From: Desulfotomaculum copahuensis
GTDB lineage: Bacteria; Bacillota; Desulfotomaculia; Desulfotomaculales; Desulfovirgulaceae
Assembly: GCF_001655685.1 (NCBI RefSeq)
Contig: NZ_LYVF01000191.1
Span: forward strand, 1-41,016
Direction of reading: 5' to 3'
Length of the DNA: 41,016 bases
The position numbers and the translations under genes are program-made. The notes under the pieces are model-generated. The model was not told where the DNA came from and made no database searches. It was given only the letters and a program-made list of their open reading frames with translations. Below are positions 31,995 to 41,016 of the stretch, one piece after another; position 1 is the first letter of the stretch, and every line of letters begins with the position of its first letter.

Positions 31995-34900
31995 CTACAA
32001 CACAAGCTCGACCCGATGGACCCGTCCGTCGCCGGACAATTCCACATACGGACCCTCCCGCCTGTCCGCATCCGTCAGCACCACTTCCCGCCCGTCAATT
32101 TTTAACGCAGTCGCGCCGCCGGACCGGTGCGACGGGTTTTTGACGGTAATCAGGTATTGCGTGCCGCCAAACCGGTAGCGTACGGAATACTCCGGCCATT
32201 CGCCGGGAATGCACGGGCGGATGTACAGCCGTGCTCCCCGGCGGCGCAGACCGAGGATCCACTCCACCCCGGCCTGATACATCCAGCCCGCGGCGCCGGT
32301 ATACCACGTCCAACCGGCGCGCCCCCGGTGCGGTTCCGCCGTGCAAACATCCGCCGCCATGACATAGGGTTCGCCGCCGTACTGCCGCACTTCACCGGCT
32401 GTGCGCGTGTGGTTCAGCGGGTTTAAAAGCTCGAACAGTTCAAAGGCCTTGTCGCCGTTGCCCAACCGGCACCAGGCGATAATGCTCCAGATCACCCCGT
32501 GCGTGTACTGACCGCCGTTCTCCCGGATGCCGGGCGGGTAGCCCTGGATATAGCCGGGACTGGGCTCCGTCTGTTCGAAAGGCGGGGCTAAAAGGCGCGC
32601 CACGGAAAGATCCCGGTCCACCAGTTCGCGGTCGAAAGACAACATCGCCTGCACCGCCTTTTCCTGCGGCGCCGCGCCGGAAATGACCGCCCAGGACTGG
32701 GCGATGGCATCAATCCGGCATTCTCCGTTGTTCACCGAACCCAGCCAATAGCCGGCATCGGTGAAGGCCCGCCGGTACCACCGCCCGTCCCAGGCGTACC
32801 GGTCAAGCGCCGGGGCTAGTTGTACGCTTCTGTCCCGGTAGCGCCGGGCGCGCTGTTCATCGCCGCGCTGCCGGCACAAACCGGTGAAGCGGTTGAGCAC
32901 GTCGTATAAAAACCAGCCCAGCCATACACTCTCCCCGCGCCCTTTTACTCCGGCATTGCTCATCCCGTCGTTCCAGTCGCCGCTTCCGATCAGCGGCAGG
33001 CCGTGTTCACCAAAGCGCTCCAGGACACGGTCGACGGCGCGCAGGCAGTGCTCGTACAGCGTGCCGCCGCCCGTGCTTTGCGCCTGCTCGTACCGTTCTT
33101 CCTCCCCGTCCGCCAGGGGCTCGCTGTGCAGGTACGGCACCGTCTCGTCCAGTATGCCGGCGTCTCCCGTGTGCTCGATGTACCGGGCCACGGTATACGG
33201 CAGCCAGAGCAAATCATCGGAAAAAAGCGTCCGGATGCCGCGCCCCGTCTCTTCATGCCACCAGTGCTGCACGTCCCCTTCTTCATATTGATGCGCGGCA
33301 TGCAGTAAAATCTGCGCCCGGGCCAAACCGGGACGGCAGTGCAACAAGGCCAGGACGTCCTGCAGTTGATCGCGAAAGCCGTAAGCGCCTCCCGCCTGGT
33401 AAAAGCCGGCCCGCGCCCATATCCGGCAGGCCAGGGCCTGGTAAAGCAGCCAGCCGTTCAGCAACAAATCCAGCCCGGGACTGGGGGTGGATACCGTGAG
33501 CTGTCCCAAAACGCCGTCCCAAAATTGGCGCACCAGCACCAATTCCCGCGCGCAAACACCGGTTTGACTGTACTTTTGCGCCAGTTTTATTGCTTCCTCC
33601 CGGGAAGTGGTGCAGCCGAGCAGGATGCATACCGTCCGGCCGGCCCCCGGCTCCAGGATGAATTTGCCCTGCACCGCGCCACAGGTGTTATACAAAACCC
33701 CGGTCTGACCGGACAGGCGCTCCCGGCCCAGCGCCGCCGGACTTTCCAGTGTACCGTTGCGGCCGATGAATTCGCTGCGGTCCGCTGTCCAGGACAGATC
33801 ACAATCCATCCCGGCGGGATCCTCTTTTTCCGCTTCCGCCGCATCCGGAGAAGCGGCCGGTGTTTGCGGCCCGGCATAAAGACCCAAAAAGGCCGTCGCC
33901 TCACGAAAAGTCTCCTGATAGACATTGCGCGCCAGCATGATCCGGGCCGTCCGCTCCCACTCCGTAACGATGAAAGGGGCGTTTTCCGGCCGCTGCACAC
34001 CAAGCACCCATTCCACATAATAGGCGGCCGACAGGTGCCGCCGCACGCCGCTCCTGTTCCACAACCGCAGTTCGATCACTTTGACCGGATCATCAAGCGG
34101 TACAAAGACAGTCATTTCCAGCCCGACACCGTGCCTTTCGTGTTGAAAACGCGTATACCCCCGGCCGTGGACAATCGTGCAGGAACCGTCCACCGGCGCG
34201 CCATACGGTGCCGCCGTCCACACTTCGCCGCTTTCTTCGTCCCGCAGGTAACACACTTCCCCCGGCGGGTCGAGCACCGGATCGTTGGACCACGGGGTCA
34301 ATTTGCACTCCCGGCTATTGCGCCACCAGGTGTAGCCGGTGCCGAGTTCGGAGACCAGGCAGCCGAATTGTGGATTGGCAATTACATTGATCCACGGCGC
34401 CGGCGGACAACTGCCGTTTTTTATGATCATCCGGTATTCCCGGCCATCCGGTGCAAAGCCTCCCCGCCCGTTAAAATACAGCAACCCGGCCGGACCTGCC
34501 GGCACCGGGGCGGCAAAACGGTTGGCAGGTGCCGCCGGCGTCAGGGTGGCGGGCAGGGTGCGCTTATGCCGGGACAGGGCGGTCTGCGCCCGGAGGCTGG
34601 GGCCGTCCGCCCGCAGCACGACGCGGGCTGCGGAAAACAGCAGTGTCCGGTCCTCCGCCGGCAGTTCGGCGGCGTTGATGATGAAAACACCGCCGGATAC
34701 GGCTTCATGCCGTTCAAGCACCTGTTCCACCGCCCGGCGCAGCGCTTCCTGCAAATCCTGCTGGTAGCCGCCCGCCGATTCGTTCAGGACGGCCAAATCA
34801 AAAGACAGGCCCAGGCGGCGCAAATATTCATATCCGGTCAGCAGTTTGACGACAAACGGCAGGTAGATCCGGTCCGCAATGCGCACCAGGACAACCGGCA

Positions 34901-37900
34901 CGTCCCCGGAAATGCAGTGTGCCCAGAGGCCGGACTGCCCCCTGGTATTGGCCGCCATGTACTGCCGCCGTTCACGCCCCGGTAAAGGGGTGTAAAGCAC
35001 CCGGCCGGCCAGGGCCTGAAAGGACATCGCTTCGCCGGCGGTCAGGCGCAGATGCTGCAGTTCGATTTGACTGCGGTTCCAGGCCATTTGAAAGGTTCGT
35101 TCCACCGCCGCCTTCCCCTGGAAACGGCCGGCAATTTCCACCGCCTCTTCTTTCGTTTCCGCCACCGCAGTGACAGCAAACAACTCTACCTGCCCCTCCG
35201 GTTCGATGACAAGCCGCCGGCGCATGACCAGGGCGGGGTCGACTACGGAACCCGCTGTTCCGCGCAGACGGCAATCAATTCCCTGCGGCCGGAAAAGTTT
35301 ATGACCCCGGCCGATAAAGGCGGCCCGGTCGGTTTCATATTCCACCGCGCCGGGTGCTTGTGCATTGGTCATAAGCACATGTGCCAGCCATAAAGACCGC
35401 TCGTCCGCCCGGCGCGGCCGGCGTCCGGCCAGCAGGCAGCCGGCCTCCGCCGCGTATTCCGTTTTGATGAAGAGTTTGCTGAAGGCCGGGTGCGCTTCAT
35501 CGGCGGCAACAGATGTCAGCACCGGTTCAAGATAGGTGGTCACCTCGATCACCTGCGCTTCATTGCCGGTGTTGGTCAGGGTCAACCGGCGGATTTCGGC
35601 GTTCCATTCCGGAGATACGCAGATCTCAAGGTCCGTCTTTATGTCGTCGTGCACGCACATAAAGCAGGCCCGGTCAAGGGAAAATTGCACCCTCTGTTCG
35701 GACGGCGAAACACGGCAGGGCTGAAAGGACGGCGACCAGACCAGGTTGCGGGAAACATCGCGGATATAGATATAGCTCCCCCAATTGTCCAGCACCGGAT
35801 CCTCCCGCCAGCGTGTAACGGCCAGACCCGCATAAAGGCAAAACCCGCTGCCGCTGTTGGTGACCACACTTGTAAAAGTTCCGTTGGAAAGGACGCAAAC
35901 CTCGGGGGCCGGCGTGTCCACGGGATGCTCCCGCCAGGCGCCGCCTGCCGCCGGCCCGCCGCCGGCCGGACGTACACGGGCGGCGGCGGGGTGCTTGATT
36001 ATTTTCGGCCGCGCGGGAATGCGTTCCTGTAGCAGCAGTTCCGCCGCCCTGACGCGCTTGTCACGGTGAAAGCGCCCGTATATTTTTTCCGGCGCCAACA
36101 GGTTGGCCAGGGCGAGCAGGCTCATACCCTGATGATGGGCCATAAAGCTGCGCACCACCACGCTGTTGCGGCCTTCCGGCAACCGCTCCGGCGTGAAATC
36201 AATGGCTTCATAGTAGCCGTATTTGCCCTCCGCGCCATACTCCTTCATTTTGCGCAAACCGGCCAGCGCCCGTTCTCCGGCAAACGGCAGGACCAGCATG
36301 GTCGCGTAGGGCGCCACAACCAGATCCTGCTCGAGGCCGCGTTTGAAACCGAGGCCTGGTACACCGAAGGCGCGGTATTGATAGTTCATGCGGTGATCGA
36401 AGGCATAGTAGCCGGATTCGGAAATGCCGAACGGAACGCCCCGCTGACGCGCATATTCGATCTGCCGCCTGATCACTGCGCGGCAAGTGCTGGCCCAGAC
36501 GCTATTCCGGTAAATACGCATGAACAGAGGCGGCATCAAGTATTCAAACATGGTTCCGGCCCAGGATAGCAGCGCAACCCGCCGCCCCACCGCGGTCATG
36601 GTCCGCCCGAGCACATACCAGTGCGCCACGGGCACCTGGCCGAAGGCGATGGCAATATAGCTGGCCAGCCTGGCCTCCGAGGCCATCAGGTCATACAGGA
36701 CTTGATCCGGTTCGCGCCGCCCGGCAAGATAACCAAGATGAAACAGCCTGGTCTTACGGTCATAAAGCGGCCGGAAGTCCGTCCCGTCGATCAGCGTCTC
36801 CAGGCGGGCAAGCAGATTGCGCCCGCGAGCCGGCCAATCCTCCCCGGGGCCGGCAGGCGACAGCTCTTCGGCAAAAGCCACCTGCAGGGATGCCGCCCGC
36901 CCTTCGCCGGGCCGGTCCGGAACCGCCCGCCCGTCCCTATCGCCGTCCTTTTGCAGCCACTCCGCCAATCCCTCTTTGACTGTGATCAGACAGCCGGTGA
37001 AGTTGCCGGAGTCCACCGTGGAAACGTACAGCGGAGGCAGAGGTTTGAGCGTGACCGTATCATACCAGTTATACAGGTGGCCGTGCCACTTATCCAAACG
37101 CTCCAGTGTACCAACCGTGCGCTCCAAGCGATCAACCAGTCCGGGCGTGCCGATGAAGCCCAGATCCCGTGCCGCCAGCGCGCCGGCCAAATACAGTCCG
37201 ATATTGGTGGGCGAAGTACGGTGGGCGACGCCGTTGGGGGGATCAATTTGCACATTGTCCGGCGGCAGCCAGTGGTCCGTTTCAGTTACATGGTCTTCAA
37301 AGAAGGCCCAAATCCGCTCCGCCAGCCTGCGCAGTTCCTCCTGATCAGCCGCCGGCAGCGGGCGCCCCGGCGGATGCAAGGGCCGGTCCAGCCATCGCAC
37401 CACCAGCGGCGCGGCGGCCCAAACCACACAAAGCGCCAAAGCGGTCAGCCGCAACCCCGGAACGGAAACGGCCATTGCCGCCGCCGCAAAGGCAAGCACC
37501 AGCGTAAAACCGCCGTATATACCGTGCAAGGCGGTGTGGCGCCCGCCCCGGCTGCGGCGCTCGACTTCCGCGGCGCTGACCCACTCGAGCAAATGGCGTT
37601 TTGATACCAGTAAGCGGTACAGCGTTCTGGCGATGGCGTCCAGCAGCAGAGCGCTTTGAAACGGCAGGATGATTATGTTCAGGCAAACCTGCCCGGCTGT
37701 GGCCGGCAAGCCTCTCAGCCACCGCATTGTCCGCTTGATGGCCGCCAGCTGGCGGATCAAGGGCAAAAACAAGGTGGCGGACACCAGTGCAAGCCAGCGC
37801 CCGGGCAAACCGGGCAGGACGGTCAGCCCAAGCAGAAGCACGGTAAACAGCGCCGGAGACAGCAGGCTGCGCCGCAAATTGTCAATCATCTGCCAACGGC

Positions 37901-40649
37901 TCAAAGGAGACAAATCAACCGGCAACAGCTTTCCCTGCCGGTTGCGCACACGGTGCAACAGCCAGGGAAGCAACTGCCAGTCACCGCGCACCCAGCGGTG
38001 CATCCGCTTCTGGTAGGCACTGAAGGTGGACGGGTGCCCGTCGATTAATTCGATGTCCGAGAGCAGGCCGGCGCGCAAAAACCCACCTTCCAGCAGGTCA
38101 TGGCTGAGCACCCGGTTTTCGGGAATCCGTTCGCACAATATGCGGGCAAAAACATCGACGTCAAAGATGCCCTTTCCCGTGAAGATACCCTGCCCCAGCC
38201 AGTCCTGGTAGGGATCCGAGGCGGCGAAAGAATACGGATCAATGCCCGGATCCGCCGACCACAAATAGGCGAACCGTGAACGGACAGCCGCCTCGTAACT
38301 GATCCCGATGCGCGGCTGCAGCACCCCGTAGCCCTCGACAACCCGCGTCTGCGTACGGTTCAAGCGCGGCCGGTTGTAAGGCAGGTGCAATGTGCCGATC
38401 ATCCGCGGCGCGCTTTCCAGCGGCAGCTGCGTATCCGCATCCAGTGTGATCACGTAACGGATGCCCGGCAGGACGGAACTGTCGCCAACCACACAATCGA
38501 AAGTGGTATCAGTGCGTCCCTTGAGCAGTTCGACCAGTTCCACCAGCGCGCCCCGCTTGCGTTCCCAGCCCATCCAGACCCCCTCGGCGGAGTTCCAGAT
38601 CCGCCGGCGCTGAAAGAGATGAAATGTACTCCCGCCCGGCCGGGAATAGCGGCAGTTCAAATCCCCGATGCCCGCCCGCGCGGCTTCCAGCACGGCGGCG
38701 TCCGCCGGCACCTTCTCCGCCGCCGCGTCAACCAGATCCCCGAGCAGGGCAAAGTGGATGTGCGGGTCGCGGTTGGCCAGGTAATGCATCTCCAGCCGGT
38801 CCGTGAGTTCACGCACCTCTTTGACTGTGGACCAGATCACGGGAATAACGACCATGGTGGACGCTTCCGGCGGCACGCCGCGCGAAAAATCATAGCGTAA
38901 CAGCGGATGCGGGCGCCTGCCCGTCTCAATAAGCCAATGTGCGGCCGTAACGGCCCACTCGCTGGCGGGCAGGAAGAGGGCGAGCAAAATCACCACCCAC
39001 TGCACGGGCGTGTAACTTGCGTTCCCGGCAATCCAGACGGCGAACCCGGTCAGGGCGGCCACGAACAACGCGGTGAGGGCGGTGAAGTAGACGCCGCCGG
39101 CGCGGCGCAAAATTCCCGTTTCCGGCAGGCAACGGAAGGGACCGCACATTTTCAACGCGCGCCGCAGCTCACGGACGCCGTCCGGTTCAAGCAGGTAGTA
39201 GGCGGCAAACGCCCGGCGCGGCAGTTCCGCTTGCTCCGCCGGACTGCCGGCGACACCGGTCACCGGCGGTCCGGCGGGATTACTGTCCTCCCCGTCCGCC
39301 TGCACCGGCCCGGCGGTACTGCCGGCGTCCCCTTCGGCCGCCGGCGTACGCTCCGCCTGCGCCCGCACGTGTGCCACGGCGGCCGTAGCTTGCTCAACGG
39401 AATCGCTGGCGTCCCCTCCGGTTGTCTGTACCTGCCCCGCCGGACTGCCGTCGACATCAGACGCTTGCATCCGCCCGGCAGGATTGCCGCCGCCCCCGGC
39501 CGCCTGCGCCTGCCCGGCAGTACTGTCGGCAGTTCCGGCCGCCGGCGTACGCTCCGCCTGATTGCCACTGCCCCCGGCCGCCTGCGCACTCTCCGCCGGA
39601 CTGCCGCCGTGATCAGCCGCCGGCGTACGCTCCGCCTGCGCCTGGCCGTGTACCACGGCGGCCAGTTCGACAGCCTGCTGTGCCACCAGGTTTTCCGGCA
39701 CACCCAGGCGGCGGGCCAACTGCTCAACGCGCCTGCGCAGCACATCACGGCTGGAAAAGTCGAGCCGCGGGTAAACACCGGTACTTTCCGTGCGCAGTGT
39801 GTGCTCCACCCGGCAAATCTGTTCGAACCGGTCGCGCCAGTGCAAACGCGATAGTTTGCGCAGGCTGCCGATCAGATTGCCCGTGGTCACCTGATAAGCG
39901 GCCTGCAGCTGATATTCGTAGGAAATGATGCGATCCAGGCTGTCCGGGCCGTTTTCCAGTTTGCAGAGCAGCCATTCGCGCACGGTGGCCGTATCGTCCG
40001 CCCGCTCGCGCAAATGCCGGATCAACTGGACGATCAGCGGTCCGGAAAGCGGGATGTTTTGGCCGGCCGATTCGAGGGCGGCCTTTAAGACATCCGGGGT
40101 CAACTGCGCCGGCCCGATCCGGGCCAGCAGCCGCTCGACCAGCAAACAGGCTTCCCGCCGCTCGCGGACCAACTCCATTACCGCGGCCAGGCGGCGGATC
40201 AAGGCGATGCGCAGCACCAGCGGCACCGCCCAGCCCTCGGCAATGGTCAAAACTGCCACTTCCTGGTAGGAGTTGAGGTAGGCAACGAGTGAATCCTCAT
40301 CCAGATTCCCGTCCACATGTTCGAGATAGCTGGTACAGACGGACAGCACTCTCGTCTCGCCGGTCCGGCGCAAGCAGGGCAACGCCTTTAACAATTCCAC
40401 GGACAGTTCGTGCCGGATGGCCGATACCTGTTCTTCAATGAATTCGGCATGATCCAAAAGCCATTCTTCCGCGGGCTGCGCGCAAGCCGTCCGGCCGTCC
40501 TGCAGTGAGTGTATAAAAGTGCGCAAATTCTTGACGTCGGCGTAAAGCTCGCGCCACAAACGCCCGGCTGACCGGCGCTTCAGGTAAGGCTCATGGATGA
40601 GGGCAAGTTCATGTGCTTTTTGTCGTAGTTGATCTGTATTTAGAATCAT
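31995..40649 (-). CDS. cgs: Cyclic beta-1,2-glucan synthase (GT84-transglycosylase-GH94)
   Basis: A 2884-residue multidomain membrane protein, comparable to Brucella Cgs/NdvB. Residues 1-330 are helical and unassigned; 331-471 are a low-complexity repeat insertion; membrane helices begin near 516. The GT84 glycosyltransferase follows, with YVITLDADTQLP near 733 and QKRMHRWVRGDWQ near 880. More helices occupy about 915-1095. The middle domain (about 1115-1540, VVRSFMAHHQGMSLLALANLL) fits the glucanotransferase/cyclisation region, now GH189. The rest includes the hallmark SGLWAHCISGDVP (about 1920) and a C-terminal GH94 phosphorylase-like domain with GSGDWNDGMSN (about 2555), which trims chain length. 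The ATG at 40647-40649 has AAGGAGATAAC directly upstream, so a 52-codon upstream in-frame extension is rejected. Confidence 0.93.
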   Translation of the reverse strand: MILNTDQLRQKAHELALIHEPYLKRRSAGRLWRELYADVKNLRTFIHSLQDGRTACAQPAEEWLLDHAEFIEEQVSAIRHELSVELLKALPCLRRTGETRVLSVCTSYLEHVDGNLDEDSLVAYLNSYQEVAVLTIAEGWAVPLVLRIALIRRLAAVMELVRERREACLLVERLLARIGPAQLTPDVLKAALESAGQNIPLSGPLIVQLIRHLRERADDTATVREWLLCKLENGPDSLDRIISYEYQLQAAYQVTTGNLIGSLRKLSRLHWRDRFEQICRVEHTLRTESTGVYPRLDFSSRDVLRRRVEQLARRLGVPENLVAQQAVELAAVVHGQAQAERTPAADHGGSPAESAQAAGGSGNQAERTPAAGTADSTAGQAQAAGGGGNPAGRMQASDVDGSPAGQVQTTGGDASDSVEQATAAVAHVRAQAERTPAAEGDAGSTAGPVQADGEDSNPAGPPVTGVAGSPAEQAELPRRAFAAYYLLEPDGVRELRRALKMCGPFRCLPETGILRRAGGVYFTALTALFVAALTGFAVWIAGNASYTPVQWVVILLALFLPASEWAVTAAHWLIETGRRPHPLLRYDFSRGVPPEASTMVVIPVIWSTVKEVRELTDRLEMHYLANRDPHIHFALLGDLVDAAAEKVPADAAVLEAARAGIGDLNCRYSRPGGSTFHLFQRRRIWNSAEGVWMGWERKRGALVELVELLKGRTDTTFDCVVGDSSVLPGIRYVITLDADTQLPLESAPRMIGTLHLPYNRPRLNRTQTRVVEGYGVLQPRIGISYEAAVRSRFAYLWSADPGIDPYSFAASDPYQDWLGQGIFTGKGIFDVDVFARILCERIPENRVLSHDLLEGGFLRAGLLSDIELIDGHPSTFSAYQKRMHRWVRGDWQLLPWLLHRVRNRQGKLLPVDLSPLSRWQMIDNLRRSLLSPALFTVLLLGLTVLPGLPGRWLALVSATLFLPLIRQLAAIKRTMRWLRGLPATAGQVCLNIIILPFQSALLLDAIARTLYRLLVSKRHLLEWVSAAEVERRSRGGRHTALHGIYGGFTLVLAFAAAAMAVSVPGLRLTALALCVVWAAAPLVVRWLDRPLHPPGRPLPAADQEELRRLAERIWAFFEDHVTETDHWLPPDNVQIDPPNGVAHRTSPTNIGLYLAGALAARDLGFIGTPGLVDRLERTVGTLERLDKWHGHLYNWYDTVTLKPLPPLYVSTVDSGNFTGCLITVKEGLAEWLQKDGDRDGRAVPDRPGEGRAASLQVAFAEELSPAGPGEDWPARGRNLLARLETLIDGTDFRPLYDRKTRLFHLGYLAGRREPDQVLYDLMASEARLASYIAIAFGQVPVAHWYVLGRTMTAVGRRVALLSWAGTMFEYLMPPLFMRIYRNSVWASTCRAVIRRQIEYARQRGVPFGISESGYYAFDHRMNYQYRAFGVPGLGFKRGLEQDLVVAPYATMLVLPFAGERALAGLRKMKEYGAEGKYGYYEAIDFTPERLPEGRNSVVVRSFMAHHQGMSLLALANLLAPEKIYGRFHRDKRVRAAELLLQERIPARPKIIKHPAAARVRPAGGGPAAGGAWREHPVDTPAPEVCVLSNGTFTSVVTNSGSGFCLYAGLAVTRWREDPVLDNWGSYIYIRDVSRNLVWSPSFQPCRVSPSEQRVQFSLDRACFMCVHDDIKTDLEICVSPEWNAEIRRLTLTNTGNEAQVIEVTTYLEPVLTSVAADEAHPAFSKLFIKTEYAAEAGCLLAGRRPRRADERSLWLAHVLMTNAQAPGAVEYETDRAAFIGRGHKLFRPQGIDCRLRGTAGSVVDPALVMRRRLVIEPEGQVELFAVTAVAETKEEAVEIAGRFQGKAAVERTFQMAWNRSQIELQHLRLTAGEAMSFQALAGRVLYTPLPGRERRQYMAANTRGQSGLWAHCISGDVPVVLVRIADRIYLPFVVKLLTGYEYLRRLGLSFDLAVLNESAGGYQQDLQEALRRAVEQVLERHEAVSGGVFIINAAELPAEDRTLLFSAARVVLRADGPSLRAQTALSRHKRTLPATLTPAAPANRFAAPVPAGPAGLLYFNGRGGFAPDGREYRMIIKNGSCPPAPWINVIANPQFGCLVSELGTGYTWWRNSRECKLTPWSNDPVLDPPGEVCYLRDEESGEVWTAAPYGAPVDGSCTIVHGRGYTRFQHERHGVGLEMTVFVPLDDPVKVIELRLWNRSGVRRHLSAAYYVEWVLGVQRPENAPFIVTEWERTARIMLARNVYQETFREATAFLGLYAGPQTPAASPDAAEAEKEDPAGMDCDLSWTADRSEFIGRNGTLESPAALGRERLSGQTGVLYNTCGAVQGKFILEPGAGRTVCILLGCTTSREEAIKLAQKYSQTGVCARELVLVRQFWDGVLGQLTVSTPSPGLDLLLNGWLLYQALACRIWARAGFYQAGGAYGFRDQLQDVLALLHCRPGLARAQILLHAAHQYEEGDVQHWWHEETGRGIRTLFSDDLLWLPYTVARYIEHTGDAGILDETVPYLHSEPLADGEEERYEQAQSTGGGTLYEHCLRAVDRVLERFGEHGLPLIGSGDWNDGMSNAGVKGRGESVWLGWFLYDVLNRFTGLCRQRGDEQRARRYRDRSVQLAPALDRYAWDGRWYRRAFTDAGYWLGSVNNGECRIDAIAQSWAVISGAAPQEKAVQAMLSFDRELVDRDLSVARLLAPPFEQTEPSPGYIQGYPPGIRENGGQYTHGVIWSIIAWCRLGNGDKAFELFELLNPLNHTRTAGEVRQYGGEPYVMAADVCTAEPHRGRAGWTWYTGAAGWMYQAGVEWILGLRRRGARLYIRPCIPGEWPEYSVRYRFGGTQYLITVKNPSHRSGGATALKIDGREVVLTDADRREGPYVELSGDGRVHRVELVL
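39235..39655. repeat. Imperfect tandem repeat block inside the glucan synthase gene
   Basis: A 22-base unit beginning CCGCCGGCGTACGCTCCGCC recurs identically at 39338-39359, 39539-39560 and 39617-39638, with many partial copies between. In the protein it yields AERTPAA, GGGGNPAG, AQAAGG and SPAEQAE-type repeats. The block is in frame and extremely GC-rich. It would permit slippage or recombination and so could vary in length between strains. Confidence 0.8.
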
Positions 40650-40844
40650 GTTATCTCCTTGGGGTTTGCTGCCGCGTAATGCCGTGAAAACGGAAACAGT
40701 TAAAATATTCCCCTTTCGGGGAGCATTTATTAGTGGAGCCGCTTCAGCCGCCGGAACGGTAACCCGCATACCTTTCTTTGCACCGCTGCACATATATACA
40801 CACACGCATCATGCACCGGCTCCGGCAGGTCTTTTCACCCGTGA

Positions 40845-40876
40845 AAAAACCGCGTGACGATGAGCACGCGGTTTTT
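40845..40876. terminator. Bidirectional terminator upstream of the glucan synthase
   Basis: A perfect 12-base-pair stem (AAAAACCGCGTG with its complement, eight-base loop) has A/T runs at both ends, so it can work in both directions. It lies about 195 bases before the synthase start codon. Confidence 0.75.
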
Positions 40877-40924
40877 CCCGGGCTGCAAACTACTGGCTTG
40901 ACAGCGTTACTTGACCGGAGCGGG

Positions 40925-40959
40925 TAAAAAAATAGCCGCAGATGCTGCCCTCATCTGCG
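40925..40959 (-). terminator. Intrinsic terminator of an upstream minus-strand transcript
   Basis: CGCAGATG / CATCTGCG (40937-40944 with 40952-40959, seven-base loop) is followed on the minus strand by a T-rich tract (complement of 40925-40931). It should end a gene or leader RNA that begins beyond the window. Confidence 0.75.
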
Positions 40960-41016
40960 ACCATTCACCGGTTGTGGCAAAAGGCGTTTCATTCATTTCT
41001 CCGACACCGCGCAAAT

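Larger units (their letters stand above)
40650..41016. other. Leader and upstream region of the glucan synthase gene
   Basis: The final 367 bases have no confident gene. Two terminators (40845-40876 and 40925-40959) insulate the synthase from whatever lies upstream. In the leader a hairpin TCCCC-GAAA-GGGGA followed by ATATTTT (complement of about 40708-40726) is a possible attenuator. A minus-strand mini-frame with GGAGA before MNETPFATTGEW runs across the outer terminator and is probably accidental. Confidence 0.6.

Noticed and set aside
33339-34985. Plus-strand frame of 548 codons inside the glucan synthase gene
   Set aside because: Antisense to conserved synthase domains; its composition (Arg, Pro, Gln, His) is typical of a shadow frame.
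39235-39655. CRISPR-like array
   Set aside because: The repeats are in frame within a coding region, variable in spacing and lack unique spacers; they are protein low-complexity repeats.
40650-40805. 52-codon N-terminal extension of the glucan synthase
   Set aside because: A perfect AAGGAGATAAC ribosome site directly precedes the ATG at 40649, and the extension shows no family similarity and overlaps a hairpin.
40913-41014. Small minus-strand frame with MNETPFATTGEW
   Set aside because: It runs through an intrinsic terminator and shows no similarity; probably chance, though a leader peptide cannot be excluded at the window edge.

Overview
The window looks like a chromosomal segment of a GC-rich, endospore-forming, Gram-positive anaerobe, probably of the Desulfotomaculum/Pelotomaculum group of Firmicutes. 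The lineage is an inference. It rests on an intact sporulation sigma factor gene (sigK), the aroQ-pepQ-efp-CD1247 gene order, a YqeG-family phosphatase, a DUF3243 protein, a type IV pilus cluster without the outer-membrane genes pilP and pilQ, and frequent GTG/TTG starts behind strong AGGAGG-type ribosome binding sites. Nearly everything is on the minus strand; only a DUF3243 gene and sigK are on the plus strand.

Layout from left to right; minus-strand genes are read from right to left. (1) 1-2.9 kb: housekeeping operon aroQ > pepQ > efp > CD1247-like zinc-ribbon protein. (2) 3.1-7.9 kb: both halves of the TldD/TldE protease, separated by a small YabG-like gene and an oppositely oriented DUF3243 gene, then a Uma2-type nuclease-fold protein. 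(3) 8-24 kb: a complete Gram-positive type IV pilus locus: pilB, pilT, then pilC, pilA, pilD, four minor pilins, pilM, pilN, pilO and three more pilin-like genes. A c-di-GMP-I riboswitch with its own promoter and a terminator-like expression platform lies between pilT and pilC. PilB carries an N-terminal MshEN-type region, so the second messenger probably acts on both expression and the motor. One minor pilin carries a poly-glycine hinge and a C-terminal lectin-like domain and is a good pilus-tip adhesin candidate. The distal part of the locus is scarred by a decayed IS607-family element and by a HepT/DUF86 toxin remnant. (4) 24-31 kb: cobK > mobA > yqeG > aroE > aroC > aroK > aroB. With aroQ at the other end of the window, these provide five of the shikimate/chorismate pathway steps. 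(5) 31.2-31.9 kb: sigK. (6) 32-40.6 kb: one giant 2884-residue cyclic beta-1,2-glucan synthase (GT84, a middle transglycosylation domain, GH94), convergent with sigK.

A recurring oddity is that several unrelated proteins (AroC, AroE, PilM, PilN, PilO and the glucan synthase) carry long Gly/Ala/Pro-rich insertions or tails that their families normally lack. No rRNA, tRNA or CRISPR array was found. The most interesting regulatory logic is the c-di-GMP control of the pilus locus. The most interesting single protein is the pilin-lectin fusion.
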